Positions 1 to 9,072 of a stretch of 64,000 nt of DNA are shown here, in pieces (within the stretch, counting starts at the first letter, position 1; each line of letters begins with the position of its first letter). A model generated the notes under the pieces. It ran no database searches, was not told the origin of the DNA, and worked only from the letters and a program-made list of their open reading frames with translations. The translations under genes were made by a program, and so were the position numbers. Source of the stretch: Komarekiella atlantica HA4396-MV6 (GTDB lineage Bacteria; Cyanobacteriota; Cyanobacteriia; Cyanobacteriales; Nostocaceae); NCBI GenBank assembly GCA_019359395.1, contig JAHHHK010000029.1:1-64000 (forward strand). The letters are read 5' to 3'.

Positions 1-404
1 TTGCTGTCATGGTTTTATAAGTGCGTTTGTTGATGAATGAATTAGGCTTTGTTTTTGCCTCTGAGAATAATTTACACTACTTTACAAAAGTTAATCAAGC
101 TGTGAATGTTTTGTAAAGCTGAACGAAAACATTAGTTTTATTTATGTGTTGGGCAGGGCGATCGCACGTAGTTACGGTAGCCCCACGGTATTAGAGCCAA
201 ATTGAAATCAAAGTCAGCAAATTGTGAGATATTCTAGTGTGCGATCGCGAAACTCACCACCATTCGCGCTAAATCTACAGTTGGCACAATTGCCCTGCTA
301 ACTACGTCAAATTTCCTGCTGTGCTAAGTCTGTTGCATCTCTAATGCAACCGATGCTCAGGGAATGAACGACTAACCAATTCACCAATCTTTTAATAAGT
401 TTAA
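1..404. other. intergenic region without a recognised gene
   Basis: This leading stretch has no convincing open frame. It holds two HIP1 octamers (near 158 and 241) and AT-rich sequence. The promoter of the hydrolase starting at 405 should lie here, but I see no clear -35/-10 pair. Confidence 0.5.
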
Positions 405-1607
405 ATGCCTGTAAACAATATGGCGAGAAGATTACATCACAAGACACTACTCAAGTGTTTTTTCCCGCTCCTGGTTTTGATATCGTTCGTCATAGTATTG
501 CTAGTTGATAATTTTACCCCTGCGATCGCGCAGTTACCCCGTCAGGAAATTCGCGGGGTGTGGATGACCAACAATGATTTTGACACACTCAAAAATCGGG
601 ATAAAGTGCAGGATGCCGTCAGCCAACTGCGGCGGCTAAATTTCAATACTATTTATCCCGTAGTATGGAATTCTGGTTATGTGATGTATCCCAGTGCAGT
701 GGGTCAACGTACAGGTATTCAGCCATTTGTCTTGCGAGGTGCAGATGGACATGATATTCTTGCAGACTTGATTGCCCAAGCCCATCGTCAGGGACTACTC
801 GTAATTCCCTGGTTTGAGTTTGGTTTCATGGCTCCCCCAACATCAGAACTAGCGTTAAATCATCCAGATTGGTTCACGCAAAAGCGAGATGGTAGCCAAA
901 CCTCAATTAGCGCTGCGGGTGAAGTGATGTGGCTCAATCCTTTCCATCCAGAAGTACAACAGTTTATCAGCAGTCTCGTGCTGGAAATCGTCAGCCAATA
1001 TGATGCCGATGGTATTCAGTTTGACGATCACATGAGTTTACCTTACGAATTTGGCTACGATAAATACACGGTTGACTTATACACTCAAGAAACCAAAAAT
1101 AATCCCCCCACAAATCCTCAAGACCAAGCATGGATGCGCTGGCGAGCAGATAAAATCACGGCGTTTATGGTAAAACTCAATCAAGCCGTGAAAGCTGTAA
1201 AACCCCAAGCAATCTTCTCCGTTTCTCCCAATTACTACGACTTTGCTTATAAATTTCAACTGCAAGACTGGCTTGCTTGGATGCGGCTCAATATTGTGGA
1301 CGAGCTAATTGTGCAAATTTATCGTCCCAATCTGCAAAGTTTTATCGCTAAAATGTCTCGCCCTGAAATTAAAGAAGCTCAGCAAATGATTCCAACTGGA
1401 GTTGGCATTATGACAGGGTTACAAAATAATCGAGTTCCCATGCAACAAATTAAGTCCCAAGTGCGGGCAGCTCAAGAACGTGGTTTGGGCGTAGCTTTCT
1501 TCTACTACAAAAGCCTTTGGGATGATGCCCCAGAACCTTTACCTGCTCGTCAGGCTGCATTTCAAACCTTCTTCCCTGCTCCCGCGTTCCGTTCTGCAAT
1601 GGAATAA
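405..1607 (+). CDS. secreted glycosyl hydrolase-like protein (GHL10 / DUF187 type)
   Basis: 400 aa. The N-terminus has a basic stretch and a hydrophobic segment ending in AIA-Q, about residues 15-43, which reads as a signal peptide. The mature part opens with EIRGVWMTNND, typical of the GHL10/DUF187 TIM-barrel family. It continues with GLLVIPWFEFGF and YDADGIQFDDHMS, whose acidic residues sit where the family has its active site. The family is thought to act on glycans outside the cytoplasm; the substrate here is unknown. A second in-frame ATG at 420 is an equally possible start. No ribosome site decides between them. Confidence 0.75.
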   Translation: MPVNNMARRLHHKTLLKCFFPLLVLISFVIVLLVDNFTPAIAQLPRQEIRGVWMTNNDFDTLKNRDKVQDAVSQLRRLNFNTIYPVVWNSGYVMYPSAVGQRTGIQPFVLRGADGHDILADLIAQAHRQGLLVIPWFEFGFMAPPTSELALNHPDWFTQKRDGSQTSISAAGEVMWLNPFHPEVQQFISSLVLEIVSQYDADGIQFDDHMSLPYEFGYDKYTVDLYTQETKNNPPTNPQDQAWMRWRADKITAFMVKLNQAVKAVKPQAIFSVSPNYYDFAYKFQLQDWLAWMRLNIVDELIVQIYRPNLQSFIAKMSRPEIKEAQQMIPTGVGIMTGLQNNRVPMQQIKSQVRAAQERGLGVAFFYYKSLWDDAPEPLPARQAAFQTFFPAPAFRSAME

Positions 1608-1636
1608 CCTTTCGGTATAGGTGCGTAGACAAAAGG

Positions 1637-2920
1637 CTATTCCTGTGCCCCAGCTTTTTGCAAACTCCGTACTACATTCCTATATCCATTAAATTCGGCA
1701 ATCATCAAAGCAGTATAACCACCTCGGTTTTTCAAATTCACACCTGCCCCAGCTTGAAGTAATATCTGCACAGCCTCGCTATAACCAGCTGAGGCAGCCC
1801 ACATTAGCGCTGTTGCCCCCGCTGAGTCTTGAAAATTCACATCTGCACCCTTTGTCAGGAGTAACTTTATTACTTCTGTGTAGTTACCTGTCGCTGCTTT
1901 GATTAAAGCTGTTTTGCCGTCATCTCCTGGAGTGTTAGGGTTCGCACCATACTCTAGCAGCACCTTTACTATTTTGGTGTCACCCTGCGATACCGCCAGT
2001 GTCAAAGGTATTTCACCGAGGTTTTTTTCATTAATATTCCCTCCAGAACGCAGCAGTGCCTCAACAATTTGGCTGTGTCCTTGTAATGCTGCTACAAACA
2101 GTGGTGTATCACCCAGGTGGTTTCTAATTTGCACATCTGCACCCCGGTTAAGTAACGCTTGCACCACATCAACGTAGCCTTCGACAACGGCAATGTGTAG
2201 GGCAGTTTCACCGTCTTGGTCTTGGAGATTAATCTCGGCATCTCGATCTAGTAAAGCATTTGCGATCGCACCATGTCCCGCAGCGGCGGCGGCAAACAAC
2301 GCGGTTCCACCACTGGAGTTTCTCATATTCACGTCGGCCCCTGCCTCTATCAGTGCTTGTACAACCTCTAAATGTCCCAAGTCTGCTGCTACCATCAAGG
2401 GCGTCTCACCCTCTTCATCTGGGATATTAACGTCTGCACCAGTTTGAAGGATTGCTTGGACAACTTCTGTGTTTCCCTGCTTAACTGCTAGTTTCAAAGC
2501 AGTATCATCATCTTTATCTGCGATATCTACTTGAGCACCAGCAGCCAATAATACTCTCACCATATCGACATAACCTTTGAGTACTGCTGCCATCAAAGCC
2601 GTGCTGCCATCTTCATTAGTAGCATTTACATCAGCACCTCTAGATACTAAAAGCTGCACAATGTCAAGCTGTCTAGCACTAACTGCTAACATTAAAGCAG
2701 TCAAATCATAGAGTTTTCTGGGCAAGTTGATATTTGCCCCAGCGTCCAGCAGCGATCGCACAATTTCGGTGTAGCCTAAATTAGCAGCAAACATTAAGGC
2801 TGTAGTACCATTGCGATCGCACGCATCTACCTTAGTACCCGCAGCTAGTAATCCACACAGCCGTTTGATATCACCACTTTTAGCAGCTATCAGCAGCAAA
2901 GTTTCGTTGTTTTCAGTCAT
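1637..2920 (-). CDS. ankyrin-repeat protein
   Basis: 427 aa made almost entirely of about 13 ankyrin repeats of 33 residues, with the usual G-TALMxAAxxGxxxxVxxLLxxGADVN pattern from the first to the last residue. No signal peptide, enzyme domain or membrane segment is visible, so it is probably a soluble protein-binding scaffold. It converges with the hydrolase gene upstream in the window (29 bp between stop codons). The binding partner cannot be inferred. Long uninterrupted ankyrin proteins are common in Nostoc-type genomes. Confidence 0.88.
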   Translation of the reverse strand: MTENNETLLLIAAKSGDIKRLCGLLAAGTKVDACDRNGTTALMFAANLGYTEIVRSLLDAGANINLPRKLYDLTALMLAVSARQLDIVQLLVSRGADVNATNEDGSTALMAAVLKGYVDMVRVLLAAGAQVDIADKDDDTALKLAVKQGNTEVVQAILQTGADVNIPDEEGETPLMVAADLGHLEVVQALIEAGADVNMRNSSGGTALFAAAAAGHGAIANALLDRDAEINLQDQDGETALHIAVVEGYVDVVQALLNRGADVQIRNHLGDTPLFVAALQGHSQIVEALLRSGGNINEKNLGEIPLTLAVSQGDTKIVKVLLEYGANPNTPGDDGKTALIKAATGNYTEVIKLLLTKGADVNFQDSAGATALMWAASAGYSEAVQILLQAGAGVNLKNRGGYTALMIAEFNGYRNVVRSLQKAGAQE

Positions 2921-3020
2921 GAATGAGATCCCGCACAGGCGAGTTTTGTTCGTCTACCCTCAAAATTAGTCTGAGATTGTTTATCCACTTTTGCAAGAGG
3001 GTGGACGGGAAAGAGGAGGA

Positions 3021-3055
3021 GGGGCAGGGGGCAGGGAGCAGGGGGCAGGGGGAGC
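3021..3055. repeat. heptamer tandem repeat (GGGGCAG type)
   Basis: Five consecutive 7-bp units, mostly GGGGCAG with one GGAGCAG. This is the short tandemly repeated (STRR) type known from heterocystous cyanobacteria. It lies in the divergent gap between the ankyrin gene and the DUF4079 gene. Confidence 0.8.
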
Positions 3056-3162
3056 AAAATCTTCCTCATTTTCCTGATTCTCTTTTACTCTGTGCAACTT
3101 TAAACACAGACAATAGAGTTATGCTAATTTTTATGAAGATTTAATATTTGGGCGAGGGCACG

Positions 3163-3633
3163 ATGAGTTTGGAACTTTCTCCATCGGTTAAATATGGGCT
3201 GAACTTCTTTCACCCAGTGATGATGTGGGCGCTATTGGCACTCTCAATTTATGCTGCTTACTTGGGGCTACAAGTACAGCGTACCAGAAATGCTCAGGGT
3301 GAAGAAAAAAAAGAACTGATCAAAGGTAGATATAACGTTAGACACTACCAAATGGGATCTATACTCTTAGCTTTGATGGTGGCGGGTGCGATCGGTGGTA
3401 TGGCTGTCACCTACATCAATAATGGTAAATTGTTTGTGGGGCCTCACCTGCTAGCAGGGCTAGGCATGACAGGTATGATTGCATTTTCTGCTTCCCTGTC
3501 TCCTTACATGCAAAAAGGGGCAAATTGGGCGCGTGCAACTCATATTCTGCTGAATTTTGCACTTTTAGGGCTTTTCGTTTGGCAGGCTATCTCTGGTGTG
3601 CAAATTGTTCAAAAAATTCTCACTCAGGCGTAG
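3163..3633 (+). CDS. DUF4079 family membrane protein
   Basis: 156 aa from the ATG at 3163; a TTG 15 bp upstream is possible but less likely. Four hydrophobic segments are visible (about residues 15-35, 63-82, 97-113 and 127-150), with a basic, charged loop after the first. Spacing and length fit DUF4079, a four-helix protein found in cyanobacteria and plastids whose function is unknown. GEEKKELIKGRYNVRHYQMGS and a conserved His in FVGPHLLAG resemble cytochrome b561-like bundles, but haem binding is only a guess. Confidence 0.7.
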   Translation: MSLELSPSVKYGLNFFHPVMMWALLALSIYAAYLGLQVQRTRNAQGEEKKELIKGRYNVRHYQMGSILLALMVAGAIGGMAVTYINNGKLFVGPHLLAGLGMTGMIAFSASLSPYMQKGANWARATHILLNFALLGLFVWQAISGVQIVQKILTQA

Positions 3634-3639
3634 TAAGTA

Positions 3640-3671
3640 GTCAAGAGTCCAGAGTTTTTTTGACTCTTGAC
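3640..3671. terminator. hairpin between convergent genes
   Basis: Perfect 10-bp arms GTCAAGAGTC (3640-3649) and GACTCTTGAC (3662-3671) enclose a T-rich loop, immediately after the DUF4079 stop and just before the stop of the convergent DUF1997 gene. The position suits a bidirectional terminator. The T run is in the loop rather than after the stem, so the call is moderate. Confidence 0.5.
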
Positions 3672-3685
3672 TCTTGACCATTGAT

Positions 3686-4357
3686 TCACCACTTTTTCTT
3701 AGAATTAACAGGAAAGGGTGTTCCCAAAAATTGATGAAAATCTTCTTGAACTTTGCGAGTTAAGCGGCGGGAGACTTGGCGGACTATTTGGTTAAGTAAG
3801 CGATCGCCTGTAGATTGAATTAAAGACTTGGGTAATCGCTGAATAAACCTGGGAAAATGAAGATTAACGACTAAATCCAATTCCCATTCAACTCGTGTAA
3901 GACTCTCACTGGTATCAGCATCATTTTCTATTAGCTGTAGTGCTGCTCGGTAGTCTACGTCATAGCCAGGAGGTTGGTAGTTAGGAATGGGAATTGTACG
4001 GATGCGGTAAATACCTTCCTCTGGAGGTAGTAATTCCAAACCAATTTTCGGCTCAACCTCATAACCAAAAGAAGCAAAACGACCAATTACTAAAGCGTAG
4101 CCATTTTCTCCCAGTGGTTGTACCTTCATAGGTTCAGCGCAGCGCGAAAACCATGAGGCGTGAGCATTAAGATACTCCGCTACCTGATGTGCTGGAGCAG
4201 GCATTTCCATAAAGTCTTGATAACGACCGTAAAATTTTGTTAGCGTCGCTACATTTGCTTCTGTTGATGCATTCTCAACTTCTGCTTGTCTAGATACCAC
4301 AGGTAAAACTGTTTTTGTTATTTCTAAGGATTGATATTCGCCGTTTGTCGAAAGCAT
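3686..4357 (-). CDS. DUF1997 family protein (SRPBCC-like)
   Basis: 223 aa. After a low-complexity N-terminus (about 40 residues) comes TKFYGRYQDFMEMPAPAHQVAEYL, then alternating strand-like segments such as GYALVIGRFASFGYEVEPKIGLELLP. A basic C-terminal helix (IVRQVSRRLTRKVQEDFH) closes the protein. This pattern matches DUF1997, a cyanobacterial and plant family related to lipid-binding START/SRPBCC folds. There is no signal peptide. The role is unknown. Confidence 0.7.
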   Translation of the reverse strand: MLSTNGEYQSLEITKTVLPVVSRQAEVENASTEANVATLTKFYGRYQDFMEMPAPAHQVAEYLNAHASWFSRCAEPMKVQPLGENGYALVIGRFASFGYEVEPKIGLELLPPEEGIYRIRTIPIPNYQPPGYDVDYRAALQLIENDADTSESLTRVEWELDLVVNLHFPRFIQRLPKSLIQSTGDRLLNQIVRQVSRRLTRKVQEDFHQFLGTPFPVNSKKKW

Positions 4358-4536
4358 AAATGCATTACTGTATATTTTGGCGTTCGTCTATATTAATAAT
4401 TCCCAGCTTACTTGGATCGTTTCGCACTAACATCCTATTTTGACGGAAACCTCAATAATCTGCCATGAACTCCATAGAATTACTAAAATTAAAGAACTGA
4501 ACAAGCACACATTAGTTTCCCAGGGTAGCGTTGATC

Positions 4537-5196
4537 ATGAAAGCATTTGTAGCAGGAGCAACAGGTGAAACAGGTCGCCGGATTGTGCAACAGCTAGTAG
4601 CGCGTAATATTCCCGTCCGAGCCTTGGTGAGGGATACGGAGAAAGCTAGGGGTATTTTGCCTCCAGAGACAGAGTTGGTGATAGGTGACGTGTTACAACC
4701 AGAAAGTTTGACTACTGCTTTGGGAGACAGTACAGTCTTGCTGTGTGCTACTGGCGCACAACCTAGCTTTGACCCCACTGGCCCCTACAAGGTAGATTTT
4801 GAAGGTACTAAAAATTTAGTAGATGCTGCTAAGGCAAAAGGAATTAAGCATTTTGTCTTTGTTTCTTCTTTGTGTACTTCCCAGTTATTCCATCCGCTGA
4901 ACTTGTTTTGGCTGATTTTGGTGTGGAAAAAGCAAGCTGAGGAGTACATCCAGAAAAGTGGTCTTACATATACGATTGTGCGACCTGGTGGGTTGAAGAA
5001 TGAAGATAACTCCAACGCCATTGTGATGCAGAGTGCTGATACCTTGTTCGACGGTAGTATCCCTAGAGAAAAAGTTGCTCAAGTTTGCGTTGAGGCGCTA
5101 TTTGAACCAGCCGCAGGCAATAAAGTTGTTGAGATTGTTGCTAAACCAGAGGCTACCTTTAAGAGCTTTGGGGAGCTATTTGCTAACGTCGCCTGA
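4537..5196 (+). CDS. atypical short-chain dehydrogenase, NAD(P)-binding (NmrA/Tic62-like)
   Basis: 219 aa from the ATG at 4537. The N-terminus reads MKAFVAGATGETGRRIVQQL, the GxxGxxG dinucleotide-binding loop of atypical SDRs. Further on are VRALVRD (NADP preference), a GDVLQPESL strand end and FVFVSSL. The family includes plant Tic62 and cyanobacterial Ycf39-like proteins, which often lack the YxxxK catalytic pair. This gene also has no clear YxxxK, so a sensing or chaperone-like redox role is as likely as catalysis. Confidence 0.82.
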   Translation: MKAFVAGATGETGRRIVQQLVARNIPVRALVRDTEKARGILPPETELVIGDVLQPESLTTALGDSTVLLCATGAQPSFDPTGPYKVDFEGTKNLVDAAKAKGIKHFVFVSSLCTSQLFHPLNLFWLILVWKKQAEEYIQKSGLTYTIVRPGGLKNEDNSNAIVMQSADTLFDGSIPREKVAQVCVEALFEPAAGNKVVEIVAKPEATFKSFGELFANVA

Positions 5197-5331
5197 TGAA
5201 ATAGTGCTGAGTTAGGAGTATGCGATCGCCAAAACTAAAACAGAGAAATTTGTTGATTAGTGTTGAAAGTTTAACAGGTTTTGCGATCGCCAACTTAATC
5301 GGGTTCGATTTCAACATAGGTGAAATATTGT

Positions 5332-6078
5332 ATGACACTGCAAATAAACCTAAATTTACCCCAAGAAGTTTGGCAACGTTTGCAAACAGCGAAAGCAATT
5401 GTCAACCAAAGCGTTAACTCTATAAATAACTCAGCACAGCACGCTGGAGAATCTTTAAAGGAAACTGCAACTACAACGACCGACAGAGCAATTGATACAG
5501 TTACAACAACCTTAGAACAAAGTTGGCAAACAGCTGAGCAAATTAAGAGTACAACATCGGGAGCAGTTACAACTGCAATTGCTTCGTCTGCGAGTGATTG
5601 GCTAACACAACATCCTGGATTTTTTAAGTTAGTTCAAATACTAGCTTGGGCAGCTAATCACCCAATTATTAGTTTATTAATCCTCCTTATCGGGCTGTCT
5701 TTACTTTGGAGCATCATCAAGGCAATTGTACATCTGATTGAAACAGCTAGTTGGTCGATACTCCAAGTACCATTAAAGTTAATTCAGGCATTTATTAAAT
5801 TTAGCTTTTTCTCTTTAAATAAAGTTGGCAACTTTGCTGTTCAAAGAATTACAGATAATAAAACAACTGATAATATGCCAGCTTTGCTACCTGTAAATTC
5901 TCTAACAATTTATCAAGATAAACAGCAACGTTTAGCAGAAATCTCTAGCCGCTTAGAGGCTATTCAAAAAGAACAAAATGAGCTTTTACAAGAAGCAGCA
6001 GACTTAATTGCTTCAGATGCGATTGATGTAATTCCAGAAATTAAACCGCTAAAAACCTTTGAATCACATCTTGGCTGA
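5332..6078 (+). CDS. hypothetical membrane protein, apolipoprotein/coiled-coil-like
   Basis: 248 aa from the ATG at 5332; a GTG 12 bp upstream is the alternative. The first 90 residues are rich in Thr, Ser, Gln and Ala and look like a long amphipathic helix. A hydrophobic segment follows (PIISLLILLIGLSLLWSII, about residues 120-140), then further amphipathic helix. A coiled coil, KQQRLAEISSRLEAIQKEQNELLQEA, lies near the end. I do not recognise the family. Its 3' end overlaps the 3' end of urtE by 38 bp on the other strand, so the two transcripts are antisense there. Confidence 0.6.
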   Translation: MTLQINLNLPQEVWQRLQTAKAIVNQSVNSINNSAQHAGESLKETATTTTDRAIDTVTTTLEQSWQTAEQIKSTTSGAVTTAIASSASDWLTQHPGFFKLVQILAWAANHPIISLLILLIGLSLLWSIIKAIVHLIETASWSILQVPLKLIQAFIKFSFFSLNKVGNFAVQRITDNKTTDNMPALLPVNSLTIYQDKQQRLAEISSRLEAIQKEQNELLQEAADLIASDAIDVIPEIKPLKTFESHLG

Positions 6079-6739
6079 GTTCATCGGTTGAACCAGAGGC
6101 GACAATACCACCTTTTTGCATAGCGTAATAGTAATCAGCCTGACGGACAAAGTGCAAGTGTTGCTCTACCAATAAGACAGAAATGCCTGTGGTTTCGACG
6201 ATGCGACGGACTGCGGCTTCAATTTCTAAAATAATTGAAGGTTGAATACCTTCGGTAGGTTCATCCAATACGAGTACTTGGGGTTGTCCCATTAAAGCAC
6301 GTGCGATCGCCAATTGTTGCTGCTGTCCCCCACTCAAATCACCACCCATCCGCGAAAGCATCGTTTTTAGTACAGGAAATAAGTTAAAAACTTCCTCTGG
6401 AATTTCTGCTTTTTTTACTTGCTTCCTTCTAGCTTCTAAGCCCAGCAGCAAATTTTCTTTTACAGTTAACCTGGGGATAATTTCTCGCCCTTGGGGAACA
6501 TAACCAATTCCCAACTTTGCCCTTTTATCTGGAGATTTAGAGTTGATTAATTCCCCAGCAAAGTTAATTGTGCCACTACGAGGTTTTAATAACCCTATAA
6601 TTGTTTTGAGCATGGTTGTTTTACCTACACCATTTCGTCCAATTAAACACACCATTTGCCCAGATGGTACGTTCAGATCTACATTGCGGAGAATATGGCT
6701 TTCACCATAATAAACGTTAAGGTTAGAAATTTTTAGCAT
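6041..6739 (-). CDS. urtE: urea ABC transporter ATPase UrtE
   Basis: 232 aa ABC ATPase of the LivF-like branch. Walker A is GRNGVGKTT (about residues 35-43), the signature is LSGGQQQQLAIARAL, Walker B is VLVLDEP, and the switch His is in VEQHLHF. LivF-like proteins and UrtE are near-identical in layout; the call rests on position at the end of the urtABCD series. Together with UrtD it powers urea import through UrtBC. It is separated from urtD by about 460 bp holding an Uma2 remnant in the opposite orientation, so it may have its own promoter. Confidence 0.9.
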   Translation of the reverse strand: MLKISNLNVYYGESHILRNVDLNVPSGQMVCLIGRNGVGKTTMLKTIIGLLKPRSGTINFAGELINSKSPDKRAKLGIGYVPQGREIIPRLTVKENLLLGLEARRKQVKKAEIPEEVFNLFPVLKTMLSRMGGDLSGGQQQQLAIARALMGQPQVLVLDEPTEGIQPSIILEIEAAVRRIVETTGISVLLVEQHLHFVRQADYYYAMQKGGIVASGSTDELSQDVIQRFLAV

Positions 6740-6744
6740 TGTAA

Positions 6745-7182
6745 GTTATCTATTTTTATTTAGTTGCTCACAAGGATACAGAAATTGAGGTGGCGGGACG
6801 ACGGGCGAGATGTCGTTTACCTGACCTAATGGTTCACACAGAAGAATCTTATGCTGCCCTTATTGGTGCGCCTCGCGCCACCCTCACCCGTGATATGCCG
6901 CCGCCCGCGCTAGTAATTGAAATTGTTTCTCCAGGAACGGCGAACCACGTTCGTGATTATCGCTACAAGCGGACAGAGTATGCCGCTAGGGAAATAATGG
7001 AGTATTGGATTGTTGACCCACAGATGCGGCAAATCACGATTTGCCAGTGGGTGGAAGGACAGTATGAGGATAAGCTATTTACAGGTGTGACTTGCATAGA
7101 ATCAGTGGTAATTGCTGATTGGGCGCTAACAGTAGAGCAAGTGTTTAACAGCGCAAACCTACCAGAATTACCAGGCAAATAG
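6745..7182 (+). pseudogene. truncated Uma2-family (DUF820) nuclease-like gene
   Basis: The frame is open from 6745 and reads LVAHKDTEIEVAGRRARCRLPDLMV without an ATG; the first usable codon is the GTG at 6790 (130 aa). Uma2 proteins usually have about 190 aa. Here the N-terminal third is gone, while the core survives (CRLPDLMV; LVIEIVSP; DYRYKRTEYA; EYWIVDP). It sits between urtE and urtD on the opposite strand. Most likely it is the remnant of a mobile-prone Uma2 gene, though a short product from GTG cannot be excluded. Confidence 0.65.
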
Positions 7183-7199
7183 AAAGTGCAATCGAGCTT

Positions 7200-7946
7200 T
7201 TATTCATGTTGTTGTCCTAGATATACTTCAATAACACGGGGATTATTTTGAACTTCCTCAAAACTGCCTTCACACAGTACTGAACCTTCATGTAAAACTG
7301 TGACTTTACGAGCAATTTGACGCACAAATTCCATATCATGTTCAATTACTAAAATTGAATGACTTTGGGCTAGTGCTAAGAGTAGTTCGCCAATATTGTA
7401 GGTTTCTTCATCTGTTAAACCGGCAACTGGTTCATCAACAAGTAATAAGTCTGGAGACTGTGCTACTAACATCCCAATTTCTAAACGTTGCTTTTCTCCG
7501 TGGGAAAGTAAAGTTGCTGGAATGTCCGCTTTAAGAGTTAAACCGATGGTTTCCAATAACCCTTTAATACTATTTTTTTCAGCAGCATGAGGACGTCCAA
7601 ACAAAGTAGAAAATGCATTTTTATTGCGGTTGCTAGTAATTTCTAGATTTTCACGAGGTGTTAAGTTAAGGTAAATTCGAGGCGTTTGAAACTTGCGTCC
7701 AATTCCCAACCGCGCAATTTGATGTTCAGGTAAAGAACGTAGATTTCTACCTTTAAATAAAACTCGCCCAACGGTTGGTTGTACCTTACCTGTAATGACA
7801 TCAAGAAACGTTGTTTTTCCAGCACCATTGGGGCCAATTACTACCCGCAATTCACCTAAATCCATACTAAAGTTCAGCTGGTTTAGGGCTTTAAAGCCGT
7901 CAAAACTAACGGTTACATTTTCAGTTTCCAATATTTTGGCGTTCAT
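7200..7946 (-). CDS. urtD: urea ABC transporter ATPase UrtD
   Basis: 248 aa from the ATG at 7946 (MNAKILETENVTVSF). A longer frame exists to 7988, but the shorter start overlaps the end of urtC by 26 bp, normal for coupled genes. Walker A is GPNGAGKTT, the signature region is LSHGEKQRLEIGM, Walker B is LLLVDEP, and the His switch is VIEHDMEF. It is a LivG-like ATPase and the partner of UrtE in urea uptake. The non-canonical signature LSHGEKQ is normal for UrtD/LivG. Confidence 0.92.
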   Translation of the reverse strand: MNAKILETENVTVSFDGFKALNQLNFSMDLGELRVVIGPNGAGKTTFLDVITGKVQPTVGRVLFKGRNLRSLPEHQIARLGIGRKFQTPRIYLNLTPRENLEITSNRNKNAFSTLFGRPHAAEKNSIKGLLETIGLTLKADIPATLLSHGEKQRLEIGMLVAQSPDLLLVDEPVAGLTDEETYNIGELLLALAQSHSILVIEHDMEFVRQIARKVTVLHEGSVLCEGSFEEVQNNPRVIEVYLGQQHE

Positions 7947-9042
7947 GTTGCACTTCGGCGTCTGCTTCCAAGGTGGGATATGTAGCAATTTGTTGACGAC
8001 GGTTGAAAAGAGGAATGTTTTGACTACGTAACCATCCCACTATGCCATCAGGAAGCACTGTGACGACTATCAAAAATAGTGCTCCCTGGAAAAATAACCA
8101 GATTTCGGCAAATTGTTCACTTAAAAAAGCGCGAGCATAATTTACTAATAAAGCTCCGACAATTGCCCCAATTAAAGTAGCACGCCCTCCTACCGCCACC
8201 CAAATCACCATTTCAATCGAAAAAGCAATATCCATCGCTCTGGGTGATACAGAACCACTCTGGAGGGTGTAAAATGCTCCTGCTATGCCTGCGATCGCAC
8301 CTGAAACAGCAAACACCACTACTTTAAAATCTGTAGGGTCATAGCCAGAAAATCTTACCCGACTTTCATCATCACGAATAGCTATTAATAATCTACCAAA
8401 GCGTCCACTTGTCAACCAGCGACACATTGCATAGGTGGCTGCAAGAAATATTACCGTCAGGATATAGAAAACAAATTGCGTTTTTGCATCACTAACAGTT
8501 GCACCAAACAAAGTTGTGAAATCTATCAGTCCATTCGTCCCATTAAAAAGTTGTTGTTGACCATTAAAAAAGTTGAAAAATACAATAGTTGCGGCTTGAG
8601 TCAAGATAGAAAAGTAAACTCCCTTGAGCCGATTACGAAATACTAAATATCCCAATATTCCCGCTAACAACCCTGGAATTAATACCACAGCAGCTATTGT
8701 CAAAGGAAAAGAATAAAAAGGTTGCCAAAACCAGGGAAGTTGCGTTACCCCATAAAGACTCATGAAATCAGGTAACTCACCAGTAGGGACTTGCAGTTTC
8801 AGGTACATTGCGATCGCATATCCACCCAAACCAAAGAAAATTCCATGTCCCAAACTCAGTAAACCAGTATAACCCCAAATCAAATCAATACCCAAAGCCA
8901 CAATAGCCAATGATAGAAATCGCCCCAACAAATTCAGGCGAAACTCCGAAAGCATCACTGGCATAATTAAGATTAGGACAAGTGCGATCGCAACCACCAC
9001 CCCCACCTCAATTAATATCAACCCTCCTCTCATCTTTCTCAT
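7921..9042 (-). CDS. urtC: urea ABC transporter permease UrtC
   Basis: 373 aa permease of the LivM type with about nine hydrophobic segments. LGHGIFFGLGGYAIAMYL and the cytoplasmic loop RLLIAIRDDESRVRFSGYDPTDFKV are the hallmarks of the permease contact to the ATPase. I place the start at ATG 9042 because GGAGG stands 8 nt upstream (9051-9055). An in-frame ATG at 9072 directly follows the urtB stop but has no ribosome site. The ten codons between them come from a repeat-like stretch. It forms the membrane channel with UrtB. Confidence 0.92.
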   Translation of the reverse strand: MRKMRGGLILIEVGVVVAIALVLILIMPVMLSEFRLNLLGRFLSLAIVALGIDLIWGYTGLLSLGHGIFFGLGGYAIAMYLKLQVPTGELPDFMSLYGVTQLPWFWQPFYSFPLTIAAVVLIPGLLAGILGYLVFRNRLKGVYFSILTQAATIVFFNFFNGQQQLFNGTNGLIDFTTLFGATVSDAKTQFVFYILTVIFLAATYAMCRWLTSGRFGRLLIAIRDDESRVRFSGYDPTDFKVVVFAVSGAIAGIAGAFYTLQSGSVSPRAMDIAFSIEMVIWVAVGGRATLIGAIVGALLVNYARAFLSEQFAEIWLFFQGALFLIVVTVLPDGIVGWLRSQNIPLFNRRQQIATYPTLEADAEVQHERQNIGN

Positions 9043-9072
9043 TCTCTGCGCCTCCGCGTCTCTGCGTGACAT

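Noticed and set aside
2923-3144. 73-codon frame through the GGGGCAG array
   Set aside because: Its middle is the heptamer repeat and it lacks protein-like pattern.
5220-5417. 65-codon frame between the SDR and the amphipathic protein gene
   Set aside because: It overlaps the better supported frame starting at 5332 and runs through two HIP1 sites without protein-like features.
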